This document shows positions 44,122-57,215 of a stretch of 64,000 nucleotides of DNA, piece by piece. The notes beneath the pieces are model-generated. The model made no database searches. It was not told the DNA's origin and saw only the letters and a list, made by a program, of their open reading frames with translations. Made by a program: the position numbers and the translations under genes. The number at the start of each line of letters is the position of its first letter. The stretch's first letter is position 1. This DNA comes from Azonexus sp. (GTDB lineage: Bacteria; Pseudomonadota; Gammaproteobacteria; Burkholderiales; Rhodocyclaceae), in contig JAGOBB010000006.1 of NCBI GenBank assembly GCA_017983615.1, forward strand, positions 1 through 64,000. Reading direction: 5' to 3'.

Positions 44122-44445
44122 ATGGGCGTCACCTTGAGCGACAAGGCGGCACAACACGTCGCCAACTTCCTGACAAAGCGGGGCAAGGGCATCGGCCTGC
44201 GCCTCGGCGTACGGACCAGCGGCTGTTCCGGCATGGCCTACAAGCTGGAATTTGTCGATGAGGTGAATCCCGACGATATGGTCTTCGAACAAAAGGGCGT
44301 CAAGATCATCGTCGATGCCAAAAGCCTGCCTTACCTCGATGGGATGGAGCTTGATTTCGCCCGCGAAGGCCTGAACGAAGGCTTCAAGTTCAATAATCCG
44401 AACGTCAAGGATCAGTGCGGCTGCGGCGAGTCCTTCAACGTCTGA
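44122..44445 (+). CDS. iscA: IscA A-type Fe-S carrier
   Basis: A 107-residue carrier with three Cys: in [12 protein letters not shown] and the pair CGCGESF at the end. Two bases after iscU. Confidence 0.96.
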   Translation: MGVTLSDKAAQHVANFLTKRGKGIGLRLGVRTSGCSGMAYKLEFVDEVNPDDMVFEQKGVKIIVDAKSLPYLDGMELDFAREGLNEGFKFNNPNVKDQCGCGESFNV

Positions 44446-44972
44446 TGGATTTCAAGGCCGATCACTTTGCGCTGTTCGGAATCAAGCCGGCTTTCCGGCT
44501 TGATCTGTCCGATCTCGATTCCCGCTATCGCGACATCCAGGCGCAGGTGCATCCGGACCGTTTTGCCCATGCAGGCGAAGCCGAACGTCGTCTTTCCATG
44601 CAGTGGGCAACCCACGCGAACGAGGCCTACCAGTCGCTGAAAAAGCCGCTGGAACGGGCCAAGTATCTGCTGCACCTGGCTGGTCATGACATCCAGGCCG
44701 AAAGCAATACCGCGATGCCGGCCGATTTTCTGATGGAGCAGATGGAATGGCGCGAAGCCGTGATGGAAGCGCGTAATGGCGGCGATCACCACGAACTCGA
44801 ACATCTGCATAACCGGCTACGTGGCGACATCAACGACCGTTACGATGAACTCGGGCGCTTGCTGGACGATGCTGGCGATCACGCCCAGGCGACCGATCGC
44901 GTGCGTCGCCTGATGTTTCTGGAAAAACTCCTGTACGAAATCGACGACGCGCTGGCGTCGCTGGAAGAATAA
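44445..44972 (+). CDS. hscB: HscB J-domain co-chaperone
   Basis: A 175-residue protein with an N-terminal J domain (HPD present in AQVHPDRF) and a C-terminal helical bundle that binds IscU. Starts [13 protein letters not shown], overlapping the iscA stop (TGATG). Confidence 0.95.
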   Translation: MDFKADHFALFGIKPAFRLDLSDLDSRYRDIQAQVHPDRFAHAGEAERRLSMQWATHANEAYQSLKKPLERAKYLLHLAGHDIQAESNTAMPADFLMEQMEWREAVMEARNGGDHHELEHLHNRLRGDINDRYDELGRLLDDAGDHAQATDRVRRLMFLEKLLYEIDDALASLEE

Positions 44973-44975
44973 AAA

Positions 44976-46865
44976 ATGGCTCTGTTTCAAATCGCCGAAC
45001 CGGGTGAGTCGGCGGCACCGCACGAGCACAAGCTCGCCATCGGCATCGATCTCGGTACCACCAACTCCCTCGTTGCCACCGTGCGCAGTGGCATTGCCGT
45101 CTGCCTGAACGACGAGCATGGTCGCCCGCTGCTGCCGTCCGTCGTGCGTTACCACGCCGATGGCACAACTGAGGTTGGCTACGACGCGCAAAAGAATCAG
45201 GCGGTCGACCCGAAAAACACGATCGTTTCCGTCAAGCGCTTCATGGGGCGGGGTATCAAGGACATCGCTCATGTCGAGGCAATGCCTTACGACTTCGTTG
45301 AGTCGCCGGGCATGGTCAGGCTGAAGACACACGCCGGCATCAAGAGCCCGGTCGAAACCTCATCCGAAATCCTCAAGACCCTGAAAACCCGTGCCGAAGC
45401 GGCGCTGGGTGGCGAACTGGTTGGCGCCGTGATCACCGTGCCTGCCTATTTCGACGACGCGCAGCGCCAGGCGACCAAGGATGCGGCCCGTCTGGCTGGC
45501 CTGAACGTCCTGCGCCTGCTCAACGAACCGACGGCAGCCGCCATCGCCTACGGGCTGGATAATGGCGCCGAGGGCGTCTTCGCGGTTTACGATCTTGGCG
45601 GCGGCACCTTCGATATTTCCATTCTCAAGCTGACCAAGGGCGTGTTCGAGGTCATGGCGACCGGTGGCGATTCCGCTCTGGGCGGCGACGACTTCGACCA
45701 CCGCATCTATTGCTGGGTCATCGAGCAGGCGAAATTGCAGTTGCTCTCGCCGGAAGATGCTCGTCGCCTGATGATGCGCTGCCGGGAAGCCAAGGAATTC
45801 CTGACCAATCACCCGGAAGCGCCGATTTCGTTGCGTTTGTCGTCCGGCGAAATGGTTGATGTGAAGCTTGATGTAGCCACCTTCGCCAATATCGCCCAAA
45901 CGCTCATTTCGAAGACCATGCAGCCTGTCAAGAAAGCCCTGCGTGATGCCGGCCTGCGCGCCGAAGACATCAAGGGTGTTGTCATGGTTGGCGGCGCGAC
46001 GCGCATGCCGCAGGTGCAGAAGGCGGTCGGCGATTTCTTCCGCCAAGAACCGCTGACCAATCTCGATCCGGACAAGGTGGTCGCCCTCGGCGCCGCGACC
46101 CAGGCCAACCTGCTGGCCGGCAACAAGACCGGTCGCGACGACTGGCTGCTGCTCGACGTTATCCCGCTGTCGCTTGGGCTGGAAACCATGGGCGGCCTGA
46201 CCGAGAAAGTCATTCCTCGGAATTCGACCATCCCGACGGCGCGCGCTCAGGAATTCACCACCTTCAAGGACGGCCAGACAGCCATGGTTATTCACGTCGT
46301 CCAGGGCGAACGTGAAATGATCGCCGACTGCCGGTCGCTGGCACGCTTCGAACTGCGTGGCATTCCACCGATGGTGGCTGGTGCGGCACGCATCCGCGTA
46401 ACCTTCCAGGTCGATGCCGACGGTTTGCTATCGGTAACAGCCCGCGAGCAAACGACAGGTGTCGAATCGAGCATTACCGTCAAACCGTCCTATGGGCTGT
46501 CCGACGACGAGATCGCTGGCATGCTTAAGGATTCGATGGAACATGCCAAGGATGACGCGATGGCGCGTGCCTTGAAGGAGGCGCAGGTCGAGGCGCAACG
46601 GATGATCGAGGCGACCGAGGCGGCGCTGGCCGAAGATCCGCATCTGCTCAACGAGGCGGAGACCGCCAAGATCAAGGCGACGATCGCCAAGCTGGCTGAA
46701 ACCATGGCAGGCGACAATCGCCGGCTGATCAACATCGCGATGGACGACCTCGGTTTTGAGACCCAGGCCTTCGCCCATCGCCGCATGGATCAAAGCATCA
46801 AGAAAGTGCTGTCCGGCCGCAAGGTCGACGACATCAAAATGGGAGAAGAGGGAGAAAAGGCATGA
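44976..46865 (+). CDS. hscA: HscA Hsp70-type chaperone
   Basis: A 629-residue chaperone that, with HscB, drives cluster transfer from IscU. ATPase motifs: [16 protein letters not shown] at about 22, [20 protein letters not shown] and [14 protein letters not shown]. The peptide-binding part follows. Four bases after hscB. Confidence 0.96.
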   Translation: MALFQIAEPGESAAPHEHKLAIGIDLGTTNSLVATVRSGIAVCLNDEHGRPLLPSVVRYHADGTTEVGYDAQKNQAVDPKNTIVSVKRFMGRGIKDIAHVEAMPYDFVESPGMVRLKTHAGIKSPVETSSEILKTLKTRAEAALGGELVGAVITVPAYFDDAQRQATKDAARLAGLNVLRLLNEPTAAAIAYGLDNGAEGVFAVYDLGGGTFDISILKLTKGVFEVMATGGDSALGGDDFDHRIYCWVIEQAKLQLLSPEDARRLMMRCREAKEFLTNHPEAPISLRLSSGEMVDVKLDVATFANIAQTLISKTMQPVKKALRDAGLRAEDIKGVVMVGGATRMPQVQKAVGDFFRQEPLTNLDPDKVVALGAATQANLLAGNKTGRDDWLLLDVIPLSLGLETMGGLTEKVIPRNSTIPTARAQEFTTFKDGQTAMVIHVVQGEREMIADCRSLARFELRGIPPMVAGAARIRVTFQVDADGLLSVTAREQTTGVESSITVKPSYGLSDDEIAGMLKDSMEHAKDDAMARALKEAQVEAQRMIEATEAALAEDPHLLNEAETAKIKATIAKLAETMAGDNRRLINIAMDDLGFETQAFAHRRMDQSIKKVLSGRKVDDIKMGEEGEKA

Positions 46866-47206
46866 CGCAAATCATCGTACTGCCACACGTCGAGCTGTGC
46901 CCGGACGGCGCTGTGATCGACGCCGAAGAGGGCAAGTCGATCTGCGAGAACCTCTTGGCCAACGAGATCGAACTCGACCACGCCTGCGAGATGTCCTGCG
47001 CCTGCACGACCTGCCACGTCATCGTCCGCGAGGGTTTCAATTCTCTGGAGCCGGCCGAGGATATCGAGGAAGACCTGCTGGACAAGGCCTGGGGGTTGGA
47101 ACCGAATTCCCGGCTCGGTTGTCAGGCTATCGTACGGTCGACGCCGCTGACGGTCGAAATTCCGAAATACAGCATCAACATGGCGAAGGAGGGCCACCGC
47201 AAATGA
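46862..47206 (+). CDS. fdx: Fdx, 2Fe-2S ferredoxin of the isc system
   Basis: A 114-residue adrenodoxin-type ferredoxin; ligands in [10 protein letters not shown] and the final Cys in LGCQAIV. It should donate electrons in cluster assembly. ATGA overlap with hscA. Confidence 0.96.
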   Translation: MTQIIVLPHVELCPDGAVIDAEEGKSICENLLANEIELDHACEMSCACTTCHVIVREGFNSLEPAEDIEEDLLDKAWGLEPNSRLGCQAIVRSTPLTVEIPKYSINMAKEGHRK

Positions 47207-47397
47207 AATGGACCGATATCAACGACATCGCCATCGAACTGAGCGATGCCCATCCGGCCATCGACCCGCTGAAGATCAATTTCGTCGATCTGCGCGACTG
47301 GGTCATGGCCTTGCCCGATTTCAACGACGATCCCAAGCACTGTGGCGAAAAGATACTCGAAGCCATCCAGCAGGCCTGGATCGACGAAGTCGCCTGA
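47203..47397 (+). CDS. iscX: IscX
   Basis: A 64-residue acidic protein ([40 protein letters not shown]) of the IscX family, an IscS-binding regulator. ATGA overlap with fdx. Confidence 0.95.
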   Translation: MKWTDINDIAIELSDAHPAIDPLKINFVDLRDWVMALPDFNDDPKHCGEKILEAIQQAWIDEVA

Positions 47398-47403
47398 GTC
47401 GCC

Positions 47404-47799
47404 ATGAAAACCCGTGACCTTCCGGGGCGTGGCAACCAGCTCAACGTGCTCGGCGGGCCGCTGCTGACTTGCAGCGACAAGCCGGTTACCGGATTTTTCC
47501 GCGACGGCTGCTGCAACACCTCGGAAGACGATTTCGGCAGCCATACTGTTTGCGTCGTGCTGACCGACGAATTTCTGGCCTATTCGAAGGCGGCCGGCAA
47601 CGACTTGTCTACGCCGCGTCCGGAATTCGACTTTCCCGGCCTCAAGGCCGGCCAGCGCTGGTGCCTTTGCGCAGCGCGCTGGGTTGAGGCCTATCGTGCT
47701 GGCAAGGCACCGAAGGTTTCACTGAACTCGACCAACCAGGCTGCCCTGGAAATCGTGCCGCTCGACCTGCTCAAGCAGCACGCAGTCGACCTGCACTGA
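47404..47799 (+). CDS. DUF2237 family protein
   Basis: A 131-residue protein with conserved CSDKPVTGFFRDGCCNTSED and PGLKAGQRWCLCAARW, the pattern of DUF2237. It has five Cys and sits just after iscX. Function unknown; a metal-binding role is inference. Confidence 0.85.
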   Translation: MKTRDLPGRGNQLNVLGGPLLTCSDKPVTGFFRDGCCNTSEDDFGSHTVCVVLTDEFLAYSKAAGNDLSTPRPEFDFPGLKAGQRWCLCAARWVEAYRAGKAPKVSLNSTNQAALEIVPLDLLKQHAVDLH

Positions 47800-48099
47800 A
47801 TGATGCCGTCTAGCCGGGAAGATCCCGAAAACATCACCTGCGAAAAATGCTCTGCCTGCTGCTGCCAGCTGGAGGTCATGTTGATGGAAGGTGACGACGT
47901 GCCGCGTCGCTTTTCCACCCAGGATGACTGGGGCGGCTGGGTCATGAAGCGGCTCGACGACGGCTGGTGCGCTGCGCTCGATCGTGACACCATGCGATGT
48001 ACGATCTACGAACGCCGGCCGGACAACTGCCGGGTGTTCGAGATGGGCGACAGCGACTGCCAGCGTGAGCGCGCTCTGTTTTACGCGCCGATCTGTTAA
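47800..48099 (+). CDS. YkgJ-family cysteine-cluster protein
   Basis: A 99-residue protein with [13 protein letters not shown] near the start, and C in [20 protein letters not shown] and [10 protein letters not shown]. YkgJ/UPF0153 proteins carry such Zn or Fe-S sites. One-base overlap between its ATG and the preceding stop region indicates coupling. Confidence 0.8.
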   Translation: MMPSSREDPENITCEKCSACCCQLEVMLMEGDDVPRRFSTQDDWGGWVMKRLDDGWCAALDRDTMRCTIYERRPDNCRVFEMGDSDCQRERALFYAPIC

Positions 48100-48109
48100 A
48101 CCAATATTC

Positions 48110-48337
48110 ATGTCCGAACAACAAGCCAACAACCCGCTTCATGGCCTGACGCTGGAAACCATCCTGACCCGGCTGGTTGCCCGTTACGGCTGGGCCGAAC
48201 TGGGGCAAATCATCGAGATCCGCTGCTTCAATCTCGATCCGAGCATTTCGTCCAGCCTAAAATTCCTGCGCCGCACCCCGTGGGCCCGCGAAAAGGTCGA
48301 GGCCCTCTACATTTCCACAGATTTCGATACGCCATGA
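48110..48337 (+). CDS. VF530 family DNA-binding protein (DUF2132)
   Basis: A 75-residue protein: [53 protein letters not shown]. The pattern is characteristic of VF530, small DNA-binding helical proteins. The stop overlaps the next start by 4 bases. Confidence 0.85.
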   Translation: MSEQQANNPLHGLTLETILTRLVARYGWAELGQIIEIRCFNLDPSISSSLKFLRRTPWAREKVEALYISTDFDTP

Positions 48338-48531
48338 CCTACGAAGAGCACCTCGACGAAGTGACCACGCTGATCACAGAAAAATACGATGTCGCTGATC
48401 AGGCGGCGATCAAGATGGTCATGCGCGCGCAGGCAGACGATTTCTTCAGCGGCCACGATGACGATCCTTCGATCTGCACGCTGGACCGGGCGCACCTCGA
48501 CGCCAAGGCTGTTTACAAGAAATACAAGTAA
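48334..48531 (+). CDS. Hypothetical protein, 65 aa
   Basis: A 65-residue acidic helical protein beginning [20 protein letters not shown]. Overlaps VF530 by 4 bases, so translationally coupled. Not recognised. Confidence 0.6.
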   Translation: MTYEEHLDEVTTLITEKYDVADQAAIKMVMRAQADDFFSGHDDDPSICTLDRAHLDAKAVYKKYK

Positions 48532-48532
48532 G

Positions 48533-48787
48533 TTGCGCTCAACTCGTGCCACTGCCGCAGTCGCTCGGCTCAACGAGCGCAGCGAAGGCCGTCGCTACCT
48601 GATGGTGATGACTGGCGACGGCAAGTTCGTGCTGCGCGAGCGGCTGGATGGCGGGGACCAGGATGTCGCTGAAGCGCTACCGCTCGATGACTTTGTGCGT
48701 CTGGTCAAGGCCACCGGGCCGCAGCTCGCACCGCGTGTGACCAAGAACGACGCGGCTTTCGCCAAACAACTGATTAAAAAGAGCTGA
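48533..48787 (+). CDS. Hypothetical protein, 84 aa (start uncertain)
   Basis: From a TTG at 48533 the frame gives LRSTRATAAVARLNERSEGR then RYLMVMTGDGKFVLRERLDG and VTKNDAAFAKQLIKKS. The N-terminal start is uncertain (no strong ribosome site; ATGs exist at 48602 and 48608). Not recognised. Confidence 0.4.
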   Translation: MRSTRATAAVARLNERSEGRRYLMVMTGDGKFVLRERLDGGDQDVAEALPLDDFVRLVKATGPQLAPRVTKNDAAFAKQLIKKS

Positions 48788-48794
48788 CCTTGGA

Positions 48795-48819
48795 CTGCTC
48801 AATCGAACAGATTGAGCAG
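48795..48819. terminator. Hairpin between convergent genes
   Basis: CTGCTCAAT, CGAACAG, ATTGAGCAG: a perfect 9-bp stem, but no T-run. It overlaps the serB stop, and could limit read-through between the convergent genes. Confidence 0.35.
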
Positions 48820-49638
48820 CGAATCCAGGCCGCCGAAATTGATTGCCACGTCGGCTTTGGCACGGGTTGCCGGCTTGGCGCGGAAGGCTACCGAGAGGCC
48901 GGCCTGGGCCATCATCATCAGGTCGTTGGCGCCGTCGCCGCAGGCGATGACCTGATCCCTGTGCAAGCCGAGTTCGTCGGTCAGGCGGGCGAGGTGGTGG
49001 GCCTTGGCGGCAGCATCGACGATATCGCCGACGACCCGGCCGGTCAGCTTGCCACCAGAGATTTCCAGTTCGTTCGAGGTGGCGAAGTCGAAGCCCAGTT
49101 CGATGCGCAGGCGCTCGGTGAAATAGGTGAAGCCGCCGGACAGGATGGCGGTGCGCAAGCCCGCATTCTGGCAGGCTTCGAGCAGTTCGCGGGCGCCGGG
49201 CGAGAGCAGCAGGCGTTCGCCGAAGACGCGGGCGAGCACGCGGGCATCCAGCCCGGCGAGCAGGGCCAGGCGACGCCGCAGGCTTTCACGATAATCGATC
49301 TCGCCGCGCATTGCGGCTTCGGTAACGGCCGAGACTTCTTCCTTTTTGCCGGCGAAATCGGCCAGTTCGTCGATGCACTCGATAGTGATCAGCGTCGAAT
49401 CCATATCGAAGCAGATCAGGCCGAAGTCGGACAGCTTGCGGTCGGTGGCGGTGAATGCCCAGTCGAGCTTTTCGGCCTCGATCAGCGGGATCAGCGCATC
49501 GAACTCGGCCGTACGGCTTGCGCCCTTCAGGCGGACGACCTGCGGCGGCCGGGGTTCAACCGTGCTGGCGCCGGTCGCGGCGACGATGCGTTCAAGCAGG
49601 AAGGTGGGCAGGGCGCCGCCCTGGATGACGAGATTCAT
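48799..49638 (-). CDS. serB: Phosphoserine phosphatase (SerB)
   Basis: Last step of serine synthesis. A 279-residue HAD protein beginning MNLVIQGGALPTFLLERIVA. Catalytic DxDST motif in GLICFDMDSTLITIECIDELA; other HAD motifs SGGFTYF and ACGDGANDLMMM. The N-terminal extension of about 80 residues is ACT-like. An upstream in-frame TTG (49647) is possible. Confidence 0.93.
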   Translation of the reverse strand: MNLVIQGGALPTFLLERIVAATGASTVEPRPPQVVRLKGASRTAEFDALIPLIEAEKLDWAFTATDRKLSDFGLICFDMDSTLITIECIDELADFAGKKEEVSAVTEAAMRGEIDYRESLRRRLALLAGLDARVLARVFGERLLLSPGARELLEACQNAGLRTAILSGGFTYFTERLRIELGFDFATSNELEISGGKLTGRVVGDIVDAAAKAHHLARLTDELGLHRDQVIACGDGANDLMMMAQAGLSVAFRAKPATRAKADVAINFGGLDSLLNLFD

Positions 49639-49665
49639 GATGGTCAATTCAGACAGATGGCCTGG

Positions 49666-49869
49666 TCAGCGGGCGACGCGGCCGCGCTTGAAACGAAGAA
49701 ACATACCGAACGCGAGTAGCCCCAGAATGCCGGCCAGCAGAAACTGGCCGAGCGCCAGGGCAATGGCCGATCCGGAGATCAACCCGAGCCGGATGGCGCC
49801 ATCGATCAGCTGGGCCATGCTTTCGGCAATGACCGTGAATCGGGCGCCTTTCCGGTTATCCACGGGCAT
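49666..49869 (-). CDS. Small membrane protein, 67 aa
   Basis: One or two hydrophobic helices (IRLGLISGSAIALALGQFLL, AGILGLLAFGMFL) and a basic tail RFKRGRVAR. Located between serB and aroG in the same direction. Not recognised. Confidence 0.6.
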   Translation of the reverse strand: MPVDNRKGARFTVIAESMAQLIDGAIRLGLISGSAIALALGQFLLAGILGLLAFGMFLRFKRGRVAR

Positions 49870-49893
49870 GCCTGGGCCGTACCCGCTGTTCGA

Positions 49894-50960
49894 TCAGCCC
49901 AGGCGTTCCGGCAGCACGTCGCGCAGTAGCACGGCGGCGTCGCGGATGGTCTTTTCAGTGGTTTCCCAGCCGATGCAGCCGTCGGTGACCGAGCAGCCGT
50001 ACTTGAGTTGGCTGAGGTCGGCGGGGATCGACTGGTTGCCGGCTTCGATGTTGGATTCGATCATCACGCCGAGGATGGACTTGTTGCCGGCACGAATCTG
50101 GTTGACCACATCGGCCATGACTAGCGGCTGCAGCTCAGGCTTCTTGGAGCTGTTGGCGTGCGAGCAGTCGACGACGATGTTGGCCGGCAGCTTGGCCTTG
50201 GCGATGGCGGCTTCGGCCATGGCGATCGAGACGGTGTCGTAGTTCGGGCCGGATTCGCCGCCGCGCAGCACGATGTGGCCGTGCGGGTTGCCCTTGGTGC
50301 GGACGATGGCGACGCGGCCGTCGTTGTTCAGGCCGAGGAAGGAGTGCGGACGCGAGGCCGACAGGATGGCGTTGGTGGCCACGGTCAGGTCGCCGCTGGT
50401 GGCGTTCTTGAAGCCGACCGGGGTGGACAGGCCGGACGACATTTCGCGGTGGGTCTGCGATTCGGTCGTGCGGGCGCCGATGGCGGTCCAGGTGATCAGG
50501 TCGCCGTAGTATTGCGGGCCGTAGGGGTCGAGCGCCTCGGTGCCGGCGGGCAGGCCGAGTTCATTGACCTGGAGCAGGAAGTCGCGGGCTTTTTCCATGC
50601 CGACATTGACCTGGAAGGAGTCGTCCATGAACGGGTCGTTGATGTAGCCCTTCCAGCCAACGGTGGTGCGCGGCTTTTCGAAATAGACGCGCATGATGAT
50701 CTGCAGCACGTCGCCGACGTCGTCGGCCAGCGCCTTCAGGCGACGGGCGTAGTCCATGCCGGCGACCGGGTCGTGGATGGAGCAGGGGCCGACGACGACG
50801 AACAGGCGGTGATCCTTGCGGTCGAGGATGTTGCGCAGCTCGTTGCGGCCGTGATTGACGGTCTTGCTGGCTTTTTCCGAAATCGGCAGATGGGCGTGGA
50901 TTTCCGCCGGTGTTGGCATTGCGTCGAAGGCGGAGACGTTTACATTTTCGAGGGGTTTGG

Positions 50961-50964
<4 letters not shown>
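49894..50964 (-). CDS. DAHP synthase (3-deoxy-7-phosphoheptulonate synthase, AroF/G/H type)
   Basis: First step of the shikimate pathway. A 356-residue enzyme of the type I class. Motifs: LFVVVGPCSIHDP, FEKPRTTVGWKGYINDP, VDCSHANSSKKPE. Which feedback inhibitor it responds to cannot be assigned by eye. Its ATG overlaps the mfd stop (ATGA). Confidence 0.93.
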
Positions 50965-54404
<3,440 letters not shown>

Positions 54405-54557
54405 TAAGCGGTGGGCGGCGTTACGGGGCTTGGATTATAGCCGCTTCGGGCGGGGTGGGTTTTGTGGGGCGGGAGCGAGTAAAGCGTTATGGCGTGGTGG
54501 TAAGATGCCAAGTGAATTGATTTCAATTTGAACTGAATTTTTTGACGCAAAACCACC

Positions 54558-55277
54558 ATGCTCAACGTCCATACACGCCTCCTAGCCGTTCTTTCGGTGT
54601 CCCTCACCCTCGTAGCATGCGCCGGTACGCAGGATGGACAGTCGTCCTGGTCCGGCCACGCAAGGCATCAAAAGCTATCCGAAACTGACTTCATTGTTAC
54701 TAGCATTACAAATGAAGCTGCAGGCCCCGCGAGGCTTCGCCCGCTAATTGTGACTCATGCTCGCGAAATTGCTTCGTCGGCTGGGTATAGTGGCTTCATC
54801 GTCCGAGATCCTAGCTTGGAACGCCCACGGGGCGGCGACGGTCATGTTGCTACAGCAGCAGTTCGGTTGGTCGGGAGCAAGCCGACGGGGGAGGTTGGAT
54901 TCGAGTACTTTTCGGCATCGCCTTCTTCAACTGAGGCAACATCCCTACCGTTGACTGAGCAACCCACGCTTGTTGGTTCGACAACCTTAGAATCCAGCGA
55001 TATGAAAGGTAGCTTCTCTCCATGGTACGTCGATGCGGTGGAGTCGACAGGCGGATTCTTCGAATCCCGATCACTCAAACTGCGTCCAGGGAAACAATTA
55101 GTCGGAGTTTACTACTTCGTCTGCAAACCATACTTCGCCGGATGCAGACAGGGAAATGTCATGCTTCGCGTTACTCTCGCTGCAGGGGGCTCCTATCGGG
55201 TGGCAGGAGAATTCAAGAACAACACAGCCTCAGCATGGATAGAAGACACAAAGACCGGAAGCAGGTTGCAACAATAG
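54558..55277 (+). CDS. Lipoprotein of unknown function, AT-richer
   Basis: A 239-residue protein with lipobox LVAC (Cys21). The mature part has VGVYYFVCKPYFAGCRQGNV and a beta-rich tail; no family recognised. The gene and flanks (about 54500-55500) are visibly AT-richer than neighbours, suggesting a separate origin. Confidence 0.65.
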   Translation: MLNVHTRLLAVLSVSLTLVACAGTQDGQSSWSGHARHQKLSETDFIVTSITNEAAGPARLRPLIVTHAREIASSAGYSGFIVRDPSLERPRGGDGHVATAAVRLVGSKPTGEVGFEYFSASPSSTEATSLPLTEQPTLVGSTTLESSDMKGSFSPWYVDAVESTGGFFESRSLKLRPGKQLVGVYYFVCKPYFAGCRQGNVMLRVTLAAGGSYRVAGEFKNNTASAWIEDTKTGSRLQQ

Positions 55278-55524
55278 AGGTCAGATTGCCAGGGAGCCAT
55301 AGCCAAAGGGTTCCGAGATATTTTGTTTTCTGACCGGGGAACCGCTTTAAATTCGAGTGAGAAAACTAAGGGCGAAAATCCTAAGCCGGTGTCTTCCTGT
55401 ACCGTGCTTCGCGCGTTAGGGTGAAAGGGATGCGAATTGGCTATTGCGCAAAATGCGATTGCCGCTGGGATTTCCCTTGCATCTGCTCTGGACTCAATGT
55501 TCTCCAACTGAAAGGATTAACACA
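55278..55524. other. AT-richer non-coding stretch
   Basis: No gene seen between the two lipoprotein genes (247 bases). It should hold the promoter of the gene at 55525; nothing distinct is recognised. Confidence 0.35.
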
Positions 55525-55878
55525 ATGACCAATACCAACTCGCTGCTCCGTTCCCTGATCGCTATCGTCGCCATTGCGGCGGCAGTTGCCGCTTGCGGCA
55601 AGAAGGAAGATCCCGCTGCGGCGGCCAACAAGGCGGCTGAAGAGGCGGTCAAGGCGGCGGCGGAAAAAACGGGCGAAGCGGCCAAGGCAGTCGGTGAGGC
55701 AGCCAAGGCCAACGTCGAGAAGGCTGCGGAAGGTGCCAAGACTGCCGCTGCTGAAACCGCCGACAAGGCCAAGGAAACGGCGGGCAAGGTCGTCGCCGAG
55801 ACCAAGGAAGCTGCCGCCGAAGTCAAGGCAACTGCCGAGGCCGGTGCGCAGAAGGCGAAGGACGCCGTCGCCAAGTAA
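55525..55878 (+). CDS. Alanine/lysine-rich lipoprotein, predicted coiled coil
   Basis: A 117-residue protein: lipoprotein signal MTNTNSLLRSLIAIVAIAAA ending VAAC, then repeated 11-residue-like segments rich in Ala, Lys and Glu (EKTGEAAKAVGEAAKANVEK). It resembles LEA- or apolipophorin-like stretches; periplasmic stress role is inference. AAGG precedes the ATG. Confidence 0.7.
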   Translation: MTNTNSLLRSLIAIVAIAAAVAACGKKEDPAAAANKAAEEAVKAAAEKTGEAAKAVGEAAKANVEKAAEGAKTAAAETADKAKETAGKVVAETKEAAAEVKATAEAGAQKAKDAVAK

Positions 55879-55899
55879 TCGAACGCCGCGTTTCAATGA

Positions 55900-55927
55900 A
55901 AATGGCCCGCCTGAGTGCGGGCCATTT
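55900..55927 (+). terminator. Terminator after the Ala-rich lipoprotein
   Basis: AAATGGCCCGC, CTGAGT, GCGGGCCATTT: an 11-bp stem, followed by a T-rich tail. It also faces the convergent gene. Confidence 0.85.
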
Positions 55928-55953
55928 GCTTTTGCGAAAGCGAAAAAAACTTT

Positions 55954-56298
55954 TTAGTCGGCCCGATGCAAATGCAGTTCGCCGGTATTGCTGCGGCTGG
56001 CGTTGATCAGGACTGTGCTGATCTGGACAACCGGCTGGACGTTCGTGTAGTTGGGGATGTCGGCCATGATGGCCGCGTCGTGAGGGCCGAAGGCGGCCTG
56101 GAAGGCTTCGACGGTTTCGAAGAAGAGGTGGCAGACGGCGGCGTAGGGCGCGTCGTTGCCTATGCCCTGATCCACGGCGATGCCTTTGCAGGCGTTGCCC
56201 AGCTTGTCCTTGACCATGGGCATGTGCTGATTGCAGTAGTAGTCCATGTCGAAATGGCTGCCGGTGGTGTTGGGGTACAGGACGCTGACCTTGATCAT
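55954..56298 (-). CDS. EthD-family protein
   Basis: A 114-residue protein (MIKVSVLYPNTTGSHFDMDY, YYCNQHMPMVKDKLG, VCHLFFETVEAFQAAFG) with the dimeric alpha-beta barrel of EthD proteins, often linked to aromatic or ether metabolism. GGAG before the ATG at 56298. Alone here. Confidence 0.8.
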   Translation of the reverse strand: MIKVSVLYPNTTGSHFDMDYYCNQHMPMVKDKLGNACKGIAVDQGIGNDAPYAAVCHLFFETVEAFQAAFGPHDAAIMADIPNYTNVQPVVQISTVLINASRSNTGELHLHRAD

Positions 56299-56508
56299 GG
56301 TTGATTCTCCGGTAAATGGTGTTGGTCGGTGGCGCTCGGTGCGCCTCCGGCTATCGTAGCAGTTCGTCGACGGGGCGGTAGTTGCCCGGCAATTCGCTTG
56401 TGAATTTTCGCGAGGCAATCAGCCGATGGGTTGTCGGGCAATTTGCCCTCGTCATGAGCCGGGGCTTCGCAATACGCTTTCCATACTCAACCCGAGTATG
56501 CGAAGGAG

Positions 56509-57117
56509 ATGCAGATGACCGGACTTTCCACTGTTTTCAGGATTCGTTTTTCACGCTGGCTGATGGTTTCCGGCCTGGCGTTTGCTGCCAATTGCCACGC
56601 CCAACTGGCGGTCGAGGAGGTGGTTTTGGGCGGAGTCCTCAATCCGAGCGACACTTCCTGGCATTACTACCTGGACCAGATGAAGCGCTTCCCCGACCGC
56701 CTGGGCTTCATTTGCGTGAATGGTTACGAACTCGACAAGACGGGTGATCACGTCGCTGGCCGGGCTTTCCTGACCGAGTGTGCGCAACGCGGCAACGCGC
56801 CGTCGATGATTTACCTCGCCGAGATTCTGGAGGCCGGGCTGGCCAGCGATAGCGGCGCCGACCCGGAGGGCGCGATCCACTGGTTGCGCAAGGCGGCGGA
56901 AACGGGGTATTCGGTCGCCCAGTATCATTTGGGCGCGGCCTTGTTGCTGGGCCGCGGCGTGGCGCCTGACCGGCAGGAAGCCGAGAGGTGGCTGCGCAGG
57001 GCAGCCGCTCAGGGGGATGACGACGCACGGGCTTTGGTCCGGGCGAGTTTCGACCGCGAGCTGGCGGCGACTTCGCGGCCGGTGTATGGCGGCAAGGGGG
57101 CGGTCTTTTTGGATTGA
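56509..57117 (+). CDS. Secreted Sel1-repeat protein
   Basis: A 202-residue exported protein with signal peptide (about residues 1-31) and Sel1-type repeats in the C-terminal half (AGRAFLTECAQRGNAPSMIY, AIHWLRKAAETGYSVAQYHL, EAERWLRRAAAQGDDDARAL). A scaffold or adhesion role is plausible; not determined. Confidence 0.75.
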   Translation: MQMTGLSTVFRIRFSRWLMVSGLAFAANCHAQLAVEEVVLGGVLNPSDTSWHYYLDQMKRFPDRLGFICVNGYELDKTGDHVAGRAFLTECAQRGNAPSMIYLAEILEAGLASDSGADPEGAIHWLRKAAETGYSVAQYHLGAALLLGRGVAPDRQEAERWLRRAAAQGDDDARALVRASFDRELAATSRPVYGGKGAVFLD

Positions 57118-57215
57118 TAGCCGGCAAGTGCGCAAGATTCGGGTCGCCGAAAGGTTATTTGCGGGCGAAACTGTCGTCGTACCGCGCCGAACGGCCGGTG
57201 TACCATCACTGGACC

